Positions 1-8,033 of a stretch of DNA of 64,000 nt are shown here, piece by piece. The notes beneath the pieces were generated by a model. It made no database searches. It had not been told where the DNA came from and saw only the letters and a list, made by a program, of their open reading frames with translations. The DNA lies in assembly GCA_040772045.1 (NCBI GenBank), contig JAXGYV010000008.1, forward strand, positions 1-64,000, given 5' to 3'. This DNA comes from JAXGYV01 sp040772045. GTDB lineage: Bacteria; Actinomycetota; Thermoleophilia; UBA2241. A program made the translations under genes and the position numbers. The stretch's first letter is position 1. The number at the start of each line of letters is the position of its first letter.

Positions 1-1152
1 GGGCTGGGGGGCCGGGCCCGGCGGGGCCCCCCCGCCCCCCGCGGCGGTGAGGCCGCCGACGTGCTCGCTACCGGCTCCACGGAGGGCGAGCACGGCTGGT
101 CGCGCATCGTCGTCGAGAAGCCCTTCGGCAGCGACCTCGGCAGCGGAAGGGCGCTCAATCGCGTGGTGAACAGCGTCTTTCACGAGGAGCAGGTCTACCG
201 CATCGATCACTACTTGGCGAAGGAGACCGTGCAGAACATCCTCATGTTCCGCTTCGCCAACATGATCTTCGAGCCGCTGTGGAACCGGCGATACGTGGAC
301 CATGTCCAGATCACCGCCGCGGAGAAGCTTGGGGTGGAGCATCGCGGCGCCTACTACGAAGAGGCTGGAGCGCTGCGGGACATGATCCAGAATCACCTCA
401 TGCAGCTCTTCACTCTGACGGCCATGGAGCCGCCGGTAGCGTTCAGTGCCGACGCGGTGCGCGACGAGAAGGTGAAGGTGTTGCGTGCCGTGCGCCCTAT
501 CGCCGTCGATCAGGTGAGCCGACTCGCCGTGCGCGGCCAGTACGCCCCCGGTATCATCGACGGGCAGTCCGTGAAGGGCTATCGGGACGAGGCGCGGGTC
601 GCGCCGGGCACCCGTGTGGAGACCTACGCCGCCGTCAAGCTCTTCATTGACAACTGGCGCTGGGAAGGTGTCCCGTTCTACCTGCGTACGGGCAAGCGCC
701 TGCCGCGCGACGTCACGGAGGTGGCCATTCACTTCAAGCGGCCTCCGTTCCTCCTGTTCCGCAAGGCCGAGATGCCGCTGGAGTCCGTGCAACCGAACCT
801 CCTCGTGCTGCGCATCCAGCCGGACGAGGGGATGAGCCTGCGGGTACAGAGCAAGGCGCCCGGCGAGGAGATCGGCCTCGAGCCGGTGGTGCTCGACTTC
901 AGCTGGGGTTCCACGCTCGACGAGCTGCCGTTCAGCGCCTACGAGACGCTTCTCCTGGACGTGCTCACCGGCGACGCGACCTTGTTCAACAGAGACGACG
1001 AGACGGAGGAGTCGTGGCGCATCATCGAGCCGATCCTGGGGGCCTGGGGAAACGACCGTCGTGAGGTGGAAACCTACGTCGCCGGCAGCTGGGGCCCCGA
1101 GGCGGCGGTGGTGATGCTCGCCACCGACGGCAGGGAGTGGCGACGTCCATAG
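1..1152 (+). CDS. zwf: glucose-6-phosphate 1-dehydrogenase, 5'-truncated
   Basis: Oxidises glucose 6-phosphate to 6-phosphogluconolactone with NADP in the oxidative pentose phosphate pathway (cytosol). The frame is open to base 1, so the start lies outside the window; by comparison with the usual length of about 500 residues, roughly 135 N-terminal residues with the Rossmann dinucleotide motif are missing. Seen: a VEKPFG segment near base 112, the active-site block RIDHYLAKE near bases 199-225 with the substrate-binding His, and the C-terminal domain motif WRWEGVPFYLRTGKRL near 660-705. Bases 1-45 are nearly pure G/C runs and do not resemble the family, so the genuine match begins near base 46-60. 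The stop is 14 bases before the lactonase start, the usual zwf-pgl pairing. Identity is secure; the 5' end is not. Confidence 0.93.
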   Translation, partial: GLGGRARRGPPAPRGGEAADVLATGSTEGEHGWSRIVVEKPFGSDLGSGRALNRVVNSVFHEEQVYRIDHYLAKETVQNILMFRFANMIFEPLWNRRYVDHVQITAAEKLGVEHRGAYYEEAGALRDMIQNHLMQLFTLTAMEPPVAFSADAVRDEKVKVLRAVRPIAVDQVSRLAVRGQYAPGIIDGQSVKGYRDEARVAPGTRVETYAAVKLFIDNWRWEGVPFYLRTGKRLPRDVTEVAIHFKRPPFLLFRKAEMPLESVQPNLLVLRIQPDEGMSLRVQSKAPGEEIGLEPVVLDFSWGSTLDELPFSAYETLLLDVLTGDATLFNRDDETEESWRIIEPILGAWGNDRREVETYVAGSWGPEAAVVMLATDGREWRRP

Positions 1153-1166
1153 GGCGTCGCGAGGGT

Positions 1167-1465
1167 ATGGCGGGTGCTCCGACGCTGGAGGTGCTTCCCG
1201 ATGCCGCGGCGGTGGCGCGCCGCGCCGCCGAGTTGTTCCTGCGGGATGGGCGCGACGCTGTGGGCGCGCGCGGGTCCTTCGCCGTAACGCTCAGCGGCGG
1301 CTCCACGCCGCGCGCGCTGTACCTGCTGCTGGCGGATGAGCCGTACGTATCCTCGGTGCCGTGGTCCCGAGTCCGCGTTTTCTGGGGGGACGAGCGCTGC
1401 GTGGCCCCCGGCGACGCGGCCAGCAACTACCGATTAGCTCAGGAGACCTTTCTGAACACCGTTTG
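1167..1465 (+). CDS. pgl: 6-phosphogluconolactonase, N-terminal fragment
   Basis: Would hydrolyse 6-phosphogluconolactone, the product of the preceding zwf. About 100 codons are present, including the sugar-phosphate-binding motif VTLSGGSTPRAL and the WGDERCVAPGDAASNYRL block typical of the family; normal proteins are about 240-260 residues. After the codons for ETFLNTV the sequence runs into 21 consecutive C and then a CT-rich tract, and the rest of the gene does not follow. The frame stays open to base 1874 only because it crosses the antisense strand of the thioredoxin gene, which is not meaningful. ATG 1167 is chosen because it begins the family-like N-terminus and follows GAGGGT; GTG 1137, overlapping zwf, is an alternative. 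Probably a broken assembly join rather than a real pseudogene. Confidence 0.85.
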
Positions 1466-1536
1466 CCCCCCCCCCCCCCCCCCCCCACCCCTCCATCATT
1501 CCTTCATCTTCCTTCTTTCATCTTCCTTCTTCTCAA
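1466..1536. repeat. C21 homopolymer followed by CT-rich low-complexity tract
   Basis: Bases 1466-1486 are 21 consecutive C, then one A, then about 50 bases made almost only of C and T with CTTCCTT-like repeats. It lies exactly where pgl loses its homology and just before the 3' end of a gene on the other strand. Likely a sequencing or assembly artefact joining two unrelated segments; a true simple repeat is possible. Confidence 0.8.
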
Positions 1537-1574
1537 GCGTCGCCAGCAAAGTCGGCGATGCGAGGCCGAATTCA

Positions 1575-1892
1575 CTACACGAGCTCGAACTCACGCTCCA
1601 AATCGGCCTTCGACCGGGCGCCGATGACCTTCTTGCTCGCCTGCCCGTCTTTGAAGAGGATGATCGTAGGGATGCTCATGATGCCGAACTTGCTGGCGAT
1701 ACCCGGGTTCTCATCCACGTTGAGCTTGCCGACGGCTACCTTGCCTTCGTGTTCCTCGGCAATCTCCTCGATCACGGGGCCCACCATCCGGCACGGCCCG
1801 CACCAGGGCGCCCAGAAGTCGACGATGAGGGCCGGATTGGCGGCGAGCTCTGCGTCGAAGGTGGCGTCGGTTAGGGTCTTCACGTCGCTCAC
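1575..1892 (-). CDS. trxA: thioredoxin
   Basis: Small cytosolic disulfide reductase of 105 residues, the usual size. Seen: the redox motif WCGPC within VDFWAPWCGPCRMVGPVIEE, the cis-proline segment MSIPTIILF, and the Gly-Lys end of the fold (FKDGQASKKVIGA). The start is GTG at 1890-1892: on the minus strand GAAAGGAG stands about 9 bases upstream and the family N-terminus (SDVKTLTDATF) begins there. The longer open frame up to 2147 has no family character. It faces the truncated pgl across the C-tract junction, so its downstream neighbour in the genome may not be pgl. A 251-base non-coding stretch separates it from the zinc-ribbon gene upstream on the same strand. Confidence 0.95.
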   Translation of the reverse strand: MSDVKTLTDATFDAELAANPALIVDFWAPWCGPCRMVGPVIEEIAEEHEGKVAVGKLNVDENPGIASKFGIMSIPTIILFKDGQASKKVIGARSKADLEREFELV

Positions 1893-2143
1893 GATGAGGT
1901 CTCCTTTCGGCGTGGTCGAGTCATGAGGTGGTTTTCCCCGCGGGGCGGGTACCGTGCTTCCGCGCGTGCGCTCTCGGCGAGGCCTGCTCGCCCTGTCGCG
2001 CATGGTTACGCGCGGGCGAGCTAGTATGCCGCCCGCACAGCGGATTGGCGAACGTGCCCTGACCTCCGTGACGGTTGCGTGGAGCTGCCTCCGTATACCC
2101 GCAGGGGTACAAGGCCAATCCCGCGCTGGCGAATGCGGCGGTG

Positions 2144-3799
2144 TCACATGCTGGTGGCATCGTAGTTCGCGGGAAGGCCCACCTCGGCGCTGCGCTTGTT
2201 GTAGGCGGTGGCGAACGCGGCGCGGGTGCTGTCGGCGAGCTCCTGCTCCTGGTGGGCGGAGTTGTATGCCGGGTCAAGGTAGAGGTCGGCCTCGTGGCCT
2301 TGGTCCGGAGTGGGATACCAGCCGCCCGCTTGGTAGTACTGGTGCGCGGTCCACATCCATTTCGCGTACTGCTGGGCGGCGGCCGCCCAATGCTGCACGG
2401 CTTCGTAGTATTGGCGTTGCAGCCGCTCGGCGATGGGATCCTGGGGCGGTACCAAGGCATCGATCTGGGCGAGCACGGAGGTGAGGTTGGCGGCCGCGGC
2501 CTTCATCTTGCCCGAAGCGTTGTCGGGCGGTAGCTCCACGCTCTCGAACTGCGCGAGGATCTGTTCGGCCGCCTCGCGCTCGGCGCGCGAGCGCTGGAAG
2601 AGGGCCGAGAGCTGCTGCAGGTACTCCTGCTGCGCCTGTACGGCCTGCTGCGCCTTGGCTGCCGCGGCTTGTACGTCCGCCAGGTGCTCGTGCGCGGCGG
2701 CGGCGAAGGTCACCGCCGGTAGACCTGGCGCGGCCGCCGCCAGCGACGCATACGCGGAACGCGCCGACGTAGTACGAGTCTCGGCCAGGTCGACCCGCGC
2801 CTTCGTCAGGTCAGCCGCCTCTTCAGGAAAGGCGGCCAGCGCGTCCGCGTAGTCCTGGTGCGTCGCCAGCGCGGTCTTGAGCTTGGCGCGCAGGGGTTCG
2901 GCGGCTTCATCGAGGTCCAGCGAACCAGATGCCTTCTGGGCGTCCGCCACGGCCTCGCTGAGATCGTCCACTACAGTACGCAGTGTGGCGAAGGTGGCGT
3001 CGTCGTCGGCGTCGAGGGCGCCAATCGCTTTACCGACCTTCCCCTGCGCCTCGGCGACTGGCTGGAGGATGGGCGTAGCCTGGCGGACGAAATCCTGCCG
3101 GGCGGCTCCGCTGGCGTCGCGCAGTACGAACCACCACACGCAGAAGCCGGTGGCGGCGAGGACGGCCACCGCGGCACCTGCGATGATGGCGGTTCGCCAA
3201 GAGCGGCGGCCCTTATCGGCGGCGGCGCTGGCTGGCGGCGGAGGTGGTGGCGGCGAGGGGGGAAGCACCATGGTGGCTTCTGCCTGACCTCTCGCTGGAG
3301 CGGTAAAGGACGGAGCCACTATGGTCTCCTCGCGGCTGGCCGCGGTCTCTCCGTCGCCGCGGCGTGCGCCGCAGTGCGGGCAGAAGAGCATGCTCGCGGC
3401 CAACGTGGTGCCGCAGGCGACGCAGCGAGTCTCGGCTGCGTCCTGCTCGTGCTCGGCATCAGCCGGGGTCTCTGGGGAGAGGGCCGCTCCGCATCGCGGG
3501 CAGAAGCGATCGTCGCTGGCCGTTGCGGCGCCGCAGGCGGGGCACGCGCTGCCCGCTGGTGGCATCATGAACTGCGTGGGCGTTCCCTCCGCGGCGAGGG
3601 GGGCGGTGGGCTCGTACTCGGCGTCGCTGGGTAGCTCGACCGTGGTGTCGGGGTCGATGGCTGCCACGGTTCGCAGCTCGACCGTGGCGTCGGGGTCAGC
3701 GGTGGCATCGGCTTGCTCCTTGAGTACAGGGGCGCCGCAGTGCGGGCAGAAGGCGACGTCGTCGGGCAGCCGCTGAGCGCAGGACGGGCATTCGTGCAT
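2144..3799 (-). CDS. membrane protein with three N-terminal zinc ribbons
   Basis: Predicted 551 residues, no named family recognised. Three CxxC...CxxC zinc ribbons occur in the first 150 residues (CPSCAQ/FCPHCG, CPACGA/FCPRCG, CVACGT/FCPHCG), separated by acidic Thr/Pro-rich linkers containing a repeated D-x-T-V-E-L element (DATVELRT, DTTVELPS). A single membrane helix follows near residues 205-228 (AIIAGAAVAVLAATGFCVWW), then about 320 residues of Ala/Gln-rich, probably helical or coiled-coil outer domain with many QQ and AQ pairs. Topology would put the ribbons inside and the helical domain outside. ATG 3799 is chosen because GGAGGAG lies 4-6 bases upstream and the first ribbon starts at residue 4. 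Divergent from ilvD. Zinc-ribbon plus one TM helix resembles the layout of YvbJ/TcaA-like proteins, but I claim only the architecture. Confidence 0.8.
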   Translation of the reverse strand: MHECPSCAQRLPDDVAFCPHCGAPVLKEQADATADPDATVELRTVAAIDPDTTVELPSDAEYEPTAPLAAEGTPTQFMMPPAGSACPACGAATASDDRFCPRCGAALSPETPADAEHEQDAAETRCVACGTTLAASMLFCPHCGARRGDGETAASREETIVAPSFTAPARGQAEATMVLPPSPPPPPPPASAAADKGRRSWRTAIIAGAAVAVLAATGFCVWWFVLRDASGAARQDFVRQATPILQPVAEAQGKVGKAIGALDADDDATFATLRTVVDDLSEAVADAQKASGSLDLDEAAEPLRAKLKTALATHQDYADALAAFPEEAADLTKARVDLAETRTTSARSAYASLAAAAPGLPAVTFAAAAHEHLADVQAAAAKAQQAVQAQQEYLQQLSALFQRSRAEREAAEQILAQFESVELPPDNASGKMKAAAANLTSVLAQIDALVPPQDPIAERLQRQYYEAVQHWAAAAQQYAKWMWTAHQYYQAGGWYPTPDQGHEADLYLDPAYNSAHQEQELADSTRAAFATAYNKRSAEVGLPANYDATSM

Positions 3800-3875
3800 T
3801 ACTCCTCCTCCGTGCGGGCCTGGGTGCCCGCGCAACACGGCGATTCTACGGTATCATGACGTATTCCACGGCCTG

Positions 3876-3894
3876 CCCGGAGTAGTGCTCCGGG
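3876..3894 (+). other. hairpin in the ilvD leader
   Basis: Perfect 7-bp stem CCCGGAG / CTCCGGG with a 5-base loop TAGTG, about 30 bases before the ilvD start, in the 125-base divergent region between the zinc-ribbon gene and ilvD. No T-run follows, so it is not an intrinsic terminator. A role in ilvD regulation is possible but unproven. Confidence 0.4.
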
Positions 3895-3924
3895 GGTCGG
3901 CTCTCCCGCACGGATGCAGAGGTC

Positions 3925-5604
3925 ATGAACGGCGATGAGATGAAGCGAAGCGACGAGATCAAGCTCGGTGTTGCCCGTGCTCCACACCGCGCGCTACTGC
4001 GCGCGCTGGGGGTCAGCGACGAGGAGCTGCGGCGGCCGTTCATCGGTATCGCGAACTCGTTCAACGAGGTGGTCCCCGGCCACATGCATCTTCGCCAGGT
4101 GACCGAGGCCGTCAAAGCCGGTGTACGTATGGCGGGTGGCATGCCCTTCGAGTTCGGGGTTATGGGCATCTGCGACGGCTTGGCTATGAACCACGCCGGC
4201 ATGCTCTACTCACTGCCGAGTCGCGAGCTGGTGGCCGACACCGTGGAGTCCATGGCCCTGGCGCATGCCTTCGACGCGCTCGTGCTGGTGCCGTGCTGCG
4301 ACAAGATCGTGCCCGGTATGCTCATGGCCGCGGTCCGGCTCAACATACCGAGCGTGGTGGTCAGTGGCGGGCCCATGCTGGCCGGCCGGCTGGGCGAGCG
4401 TACTCTGGATGTGAACAGCTTGTTCGAGGCCGTCGGGCAGCACATGGCCGGCACCATCGACGACGCCGGCCTCAGGGACATCGAGTGTGCCGCTTGCCCC
4501 ACGTGTGGCTCGTGCTCGGGCTTGTTCACCGCGAACTCCATGAACTGCCTGACCGAGGTGCTCGGACTGGCGCTGCCCGGCAACGGCAGTGTGCCGGCGC
4601 CCTATTCGGAGCGTCTGCGCCTAGCCAAAGACAGCGGCATGGCCGTGCTGCGGGTGCTGGCCGAGGGCCTGCGCCCGCGCGACATCGTCACCAATGCTGC
4701 CATCGACAATGCGCTGACACTCGACGCGAGCATGGGCTGCTCGACCAACACGGTGCTGCATCTGGCGGCTATCGCGACGGAGGCGGAGGTACCCTTCTCT
4801 CTGCGGCGGGTCAACGAGATCGCGGCTCGTGTTCCGCATGTGTGCGCGATGGCGCCCAGCGGCCCGCATCATCTGGAGGACCTGTATTTCGCTGGTGGCG
4901 TGCAGGCGTTGTTGGCACGCCTGCTGCAGGGGGGCCTACTGAACGGCGCCGCGCGCTGCGTGGCCGCGCCGAGTCTGGCGGAGTCGGTCGCTGGCGCCAG
5001 CGTGCTCAACGACGAGGTCATCCGGCCGCTCGATCGGCCCTACCACGCATCGGGCGGGCTGGCCGTCCTGTTCGGCAACCTGGCGCCGAATGGCGCCGTA
5101 GTCAAGGAGTCGGCCGTGGCGCCAGCCATGCTGCGGCACACTGGGCCGGCGCAAGTGTTCGAGTCGGAGGCGGCTTGCGTACAGGCTATAGCCGCCGACG
5201 CCGTGCGCCCCGGCTCAGTTGTGGTGGTGCGCAACTGCGGCCCCAAGGGGGCTCCTGGCATGCCCGAGATGCTCACTCCCACCGCGGCCATCGTGGGTCG
5301 CGGGCTCGGCGAACAGGTGGCGCTCATCACCGACGGCCGCTTCAGCGGAGCTACACGCGGCGCGGCCATCGGTCACGTGTCGCCGGAGGCTCAGGCAGGC
5401 GGATCCATCGGCCTCGTCGAAGATGGCGACGTGATCGCCATCGATATTCCCGCGCGCACACTCACCCTCGAAGTGAGTGAGGAGGAACTCGCGCGGCGCC
5501 GGGCGGTGCAACCGCCTCTCGCGCCGCGCGAGGGCGTAGTCGGCTACCTCGCCCGCTATCGCCGGCTCGTCAGCGGCGCCGAAAAAGGCGCCGTACTGGA
5601 GTAG
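3925..5604 (+). CDS. ilvD: dihydroxy-acid dehydratase
   Basis: Dehydrates 2,3-dihydroxy-isovalerate and 2,3-dihydroxy-3-methylvalerate to the 2-keto acids, the third shared step of valine, leucine and isoleucine synthesis; an Fe-S enzyme. The 559-residue protein has the family N-terminus (RAPHRALLRALG), the cluster-binding segments PCCDKIVPGM and CPTCGSCSGLFTANSMNCL, and the C-terminal GRFSGATRGAAIGHV substrate-binding block. ATG 3925 follows AGAGGT; ATG 3940 is a possible alternative. First gene of the ilvD-ilvB-ilvN-ilvC cluster; a hairpin with a T-rich tail separates it from ilvB, so expression of the two may be partly uncoupled. Confidence 0.97.
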   Translation: MNGDEMKRSDEIKLGVARAPHRALLRALGVSDEELRRPFIGIANSFNEVVPGHMHLRQVTEAVKAGVRMAGGMPFEFGVMGICDGLAMNHAGMLYSLPSRELVADTVESMALAHAFDALVLVPCCDKIVPGMLMAAVRLNIPSVVVSGGPMLAGRLGERTLDVNSLFEAVGQHMAGTIDDAGLRDIECAACPTCGSCSGLFTANSMNCLTEVLGLALPGNGSVPAPYSERLRLAKDSGMAVLRVLAEGLRPRDIVTNAAIDNALTLDASMGCSTNTVLHLAAIATEAEVPFSLRRVNEIAARVPHVCAMAPSGPHHLEDLYFAGGVQALLARLLQGGLLNGAARCVAAPSLAESVAGASVLNDEVIRPLDRPYHASGGLAVLFGNLAPNGAVVKESAVAPAMLRHTGPAQVFESEAACVQAIAADAVRPGSVVVVRNCGPKGAPGMPEMLTPTAAIVGRGLGEQVALITDGRFSGATRGAAIGHVSPEAQAGGSIGLVEDGDVIAIDIPARTLTLEVSEEELARRRAVQPPLAPREGVVGYLARYRRLVSGAEKGAVLE

Positions 5605-5651
5605 CCGCCGATCGGGCCAGGCGGGTGGCCTTGAGTCATCCGCGCCGGCGT

Positions 5652-5682
5652 CCGCCGCGTGCGCGGCGGCACCGTTTCTCTC
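5652..5682 (+). terminator. terminator-like hairpin between ilvD and ilvB
   Basis: Stem CCGCCGC / GCGGCGG (5652-5658 and 5663-5669) with loop GTGC, followed by CACCGTTTCTCTC. The T-rich tail makes it a plausible intrinsic terminator or attenuator between ilvD and ilvB. No leader peptide rich in branched-chain codons is visible in the 112-base gap. Confidence 0.5.
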
Positions 5683-5716
5683 AGACGACGGCGCTGCAGA
5701 AGGGAGCCGTGCCCAT

Positions 5717-7426
5717 ATGAAGATGAAAGGTTCAGAAGCCATCGTCGCCTCGCTGGAAGCCGAAGGATGCGAGGTCCTCTTCGGCTTCCCCGGCGGGGTG
5801 GTCATACCGCTGTACGACGCACTGCTGGATGCCAAGCACCTCCGTCACATCCTCGTGCGGCATGAACAGGGAGCCGTGCACGCGGCCGACGGCTATGCCC
5901 GGGCCACGGGCAAGGTCGGGGTCTGTGTGGCCACCAGCGGCCCGGGGGCGACCAACCTGGTCACGGGGATCGCCACCGCCTATCTGGACTCGGTGCCGGT
6001 GGTCGCTCTCACCGGTCAGGTGCGGTCAGACCTCATCGGTACCGATGCCTTCCAGGAAGCGGATACCACGGGCATTACGCTGCCGATCGTGAAGCACTCC
6101 TACTTGGTGCAGAAGGCGACCGACCTGTCCCAGGTGATCCACGAGGCGTTTCACATCGCCTCCACAGGGCGGCCGGGACCGGTGGTCATCGATATCCCCG
6201 TCACCTGCTCGCTGGACGAGCTCACGTACAAACGGCCCACGGGCTTCGATCTACCCGGCTACAAGCCCACCGTGCGGGGCCACATCAAGCAGATCCGCGC
6301 CGCCGCTAAGGCACTGGCGGACGCGGAGCGGCCGGTGCTGTACGCGGGCGGCGGCGTGATTAGCTCCGGTGCCGCCGCTGAGCTCTCCGAGTTGGCGCAC
6401 CTGCTGAAGGTCCCGGTGGCCACCACGCTCATGGGCCTGGGATCGTTCCCCGAGCGCGATCCGCTGTCGCTGGGCATGCTCGGCATGCACGGAAACGTGG
6501 CCGCCAACTACGCGGTGCACGAGTGCGATCTGCTGCTGGCCGTGGGAGCGCGCTTCGACGACCGCGTTACCGGCAAGCTCAGCGCCTTCGCGTCGCAGGC
6601 CAAGGTGGTGCACATCGATGTGGACCCGGCCGAGATCGGCAAGAACGTGAGGCCGCTGATCCCCATCGTCGGTGACGCGCGGCACGTGCTCGCCTCGCTG
6701 ACTAAGGAGGTGGCGACGCTGGAGCGTTCGGCGGACGCCACCGCCGCCTGGCTGGCCAAATGCGCCGCCTGGGAGCAGCACTATGCCTTCGACTACGACC
6801 ACGACGAGAGCACGCTCGCGCCGCAGTTCGTGATCGAGGAGATCGACCGCGTGACCGCGAGCGACGCCGTGGTGGTCACCGATGTGGGCCAGCATCAGAT
6901 GTGGGCCACGCAGTACTACCATTACCAGTGGCCGCGGCAGTTCATCAGCTCCGGCGGGCTGGGGACCATGGGTTTCGGTCTGCCCGCCGCCATAGGCGCC
7001 AAGATCGGGCGCCCAGATAAGACCGTCATCGACATCAGTGGCGACGGCGGCTTCCAGATGACCATGCAGGAGCTCATGACGGCCGTCTGCCACGATGTGC
7101 CCATCGTGGTGGCTATCCTCAACAACGGCTACCTGGGCATGGTGCGCCAGTGGCAGGATCTCTTCTGGAACAAGCGTTACTCATGCACCTGCATCGCGGC
7201 GCAGCCGGACTTCGCCAAGCTCGCGGACGCCTTCGGCGCGCTCGGGCTTACGGTGAGCGCGCCGGGCGACGTGGAAGAGGCGCTGCGGACGGCGATCGCG
7301 GCGCAGCGCCCCGCGGTCATAGACTTCAAGGTGCGTCCGGAAGAGAACGTGTTCCCCATGGTGCCGGCCGGCCGCGAGATCACCGAGATGATCGGCGGCA
7401 AGTCGGGGAGGAGGAAGCGGTCATGA
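5717..7426 (+). CDS. ilvB: acetolactate synthase, large (catalytic) subunit
   Basis: Thiamine-diphosphate enzyme that condenses two pyruvates to acetolactate, or pyruvate with 2-ketobutyrate to acetohydroxybutyrate; first committed step of valine/leucine and second of isoleucine synthesis. The 569-residue protein has the N-terminal GFPGGVVIPLYDAL segment, catalytic Glu in RHEQGAVHAADGYARA, and the ThDP/Mg motif starting GDGGFQMTMQEL and ending in NN, at about residues 440-468. AAGGGAG precedes the ATG by about 10 bases. Its stop overlaps the ilvN start (ATGA), as expected for two subunits translated together. Confidence 0.97.
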   Translation: MKMKGSEAIVASLEAEGCEVLFGFPGGVVIPLYDALLDAKHLRHILVRHEQGAVHAADGYARATGKVGVCVATSGPGATNLVTGIATAYLDSVPVVALTGQVRSDLIGTDAFQEADTTGITLPIVKHSYLVQKATDLSQVIHEAFHIASTGRPGPVVIDIPVTCSLDELTYKRPTGFDLPGYKPTVRGHIKQIRAAAKALADAERPVLYAGGGVISSGAAAELSELAHLLKVPVATTLMGLGSFPERDPLSLGMLGMHGNVAANYAVHECDLLLAVGARFDDRVTGKLSAFASQAKVVHIDVDPAEIGKNVRPLIPIVGDARHVLASLTKEVATLERSADATAAWLAKCAAWEQHYAFDYDHDESTLAPQFVIEEIDRVTASDAVVVTDVGQHQMWATQYYHYQWPRQFISSGGLGTMGFGLPAAIGAKIGRPDKTVIDISGDGGFQMTMQELMTAVCHDVPIVVAILNNGYLGMVRQWQDLFWNKRYSCTCIAAQPDFAKLADAFGALGLTVSAPGDVEEALRTAIAAQRPAVIDFKVRPEENVFPMVPAGREITEMIGGKSGRRKRS

Positions 7427-7902
7427 AGCACACGCTCGCCGTGCTCGTCGAGGACAAGCCGGGCGTGCTCACGCGCATCGCGGGCCTCTTCGCGCGCCGC
7501 GGCTTCAACATCGATAGCCTGGCGGTTGGCGAGAGCGAGGCGCCGGGGCTCAGTCGCATCACCATCACCATCGATGGCGCCGAGCACCCCATCGACCAGG
7601 TCACCAAACAGCTCAACAAGCTGATCAACGTGGTCAAGGTCCGCGATCTGCAGCCGAGCGACACGGTGTCGGCGGAACTCATGCTGATCAAGACCCGCGC
7701 GGAGGGTCCCAAGCGGGCCGAGGTCATGCAGGTGGCCGAGATCTTCAAAGCGAAGATCGTGGATGTGGACCGGCGCACCATGACGCTGCGCGCCGTGGGC
7801 ACGCCCGAGCGGCTCGAGGCGCTGCGCGAGGTGCTCAAGCCGCTCGGTGTGCTGGAGGTGGTGCGCACGGGCACGGTGGCTATCGGCCGCGAGAAGAGCT
7901 AG
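7423..7902 (+). CDS. ilvN: acetolactate synthase, small (regulatory) subunit
   Basis: The 159-residue regulatory partner of IlvB, binding branched-chain amino acids for feedback inhibition. Seen: an N-terminal ACT domain (LAVLVEDKPGVLTRIAGLF, RRGFNIDSLAVG) at residues 4-75 and the conserved C-terminal ALS small-subunit domain ending near the GTVAIGR segment. ATG 7423 overlaps the ilvB stop by four bases, and GGGGAGGAGGAAG stands immediately upstream. Followed after a 131-base gap with a strong hairpin by ilvC. Confidence 0.97.
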   Translation: MKHTLAVLVEDKPGVLTRIAGLFARRGFNIDSLAVGESEAPGLSRITITIDGAEHPIDQVTKQLNKLINVVKVRDLQPSDTVSAELMLIKTRAEGPKRAEVMQVAEIFKAKIVDVDRRTMTLRAVGTPERLEALREVLKPLGVLEVVRTGTVAIGREKS

Positions 7903-7920
7903 TCGCGTTCGGACTGGGCA

Positions 7921-7953
7921 CGGCGGCGCACGTTCGCTCCCTCTGCGCCGCCG
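7921..7953 (+). other. 10-bp hairpin between ilvN and ilvC
   Basis: Perfect stem CGGCGGCGCA / TGCGCCGCCG (7921-7930, 7944-7953) with a 13-base pyrimidine-rich loop. No strong T-run follows. It could slow transcription, protect the upstream mRNA, or attenuate ilvC. Confidence 0.45.
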
Positions 7954-8033
7954 CGCCGTCGCATTGTGGGGGAGCATGTATGGTCAGCGTTCGGACCGCA
8001 CTCGGCTCGCAGGGCCGTTCAGAGGAGGACCGC

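Noticed and set aside
1466..1874. Continuation of the pgl frame past the C-tract
   Set aside because: It translates the homopolymer, a CT repeat and the antisense of thioredoxin.
3856..3885. Nine-codon ORF (MTYSTACPE) before ilvD as a leader peptide
   Set aside because: No Ile, Val or Leu codons and no ribosome site; its stop falls in a small hairpin but nothing else supports function.
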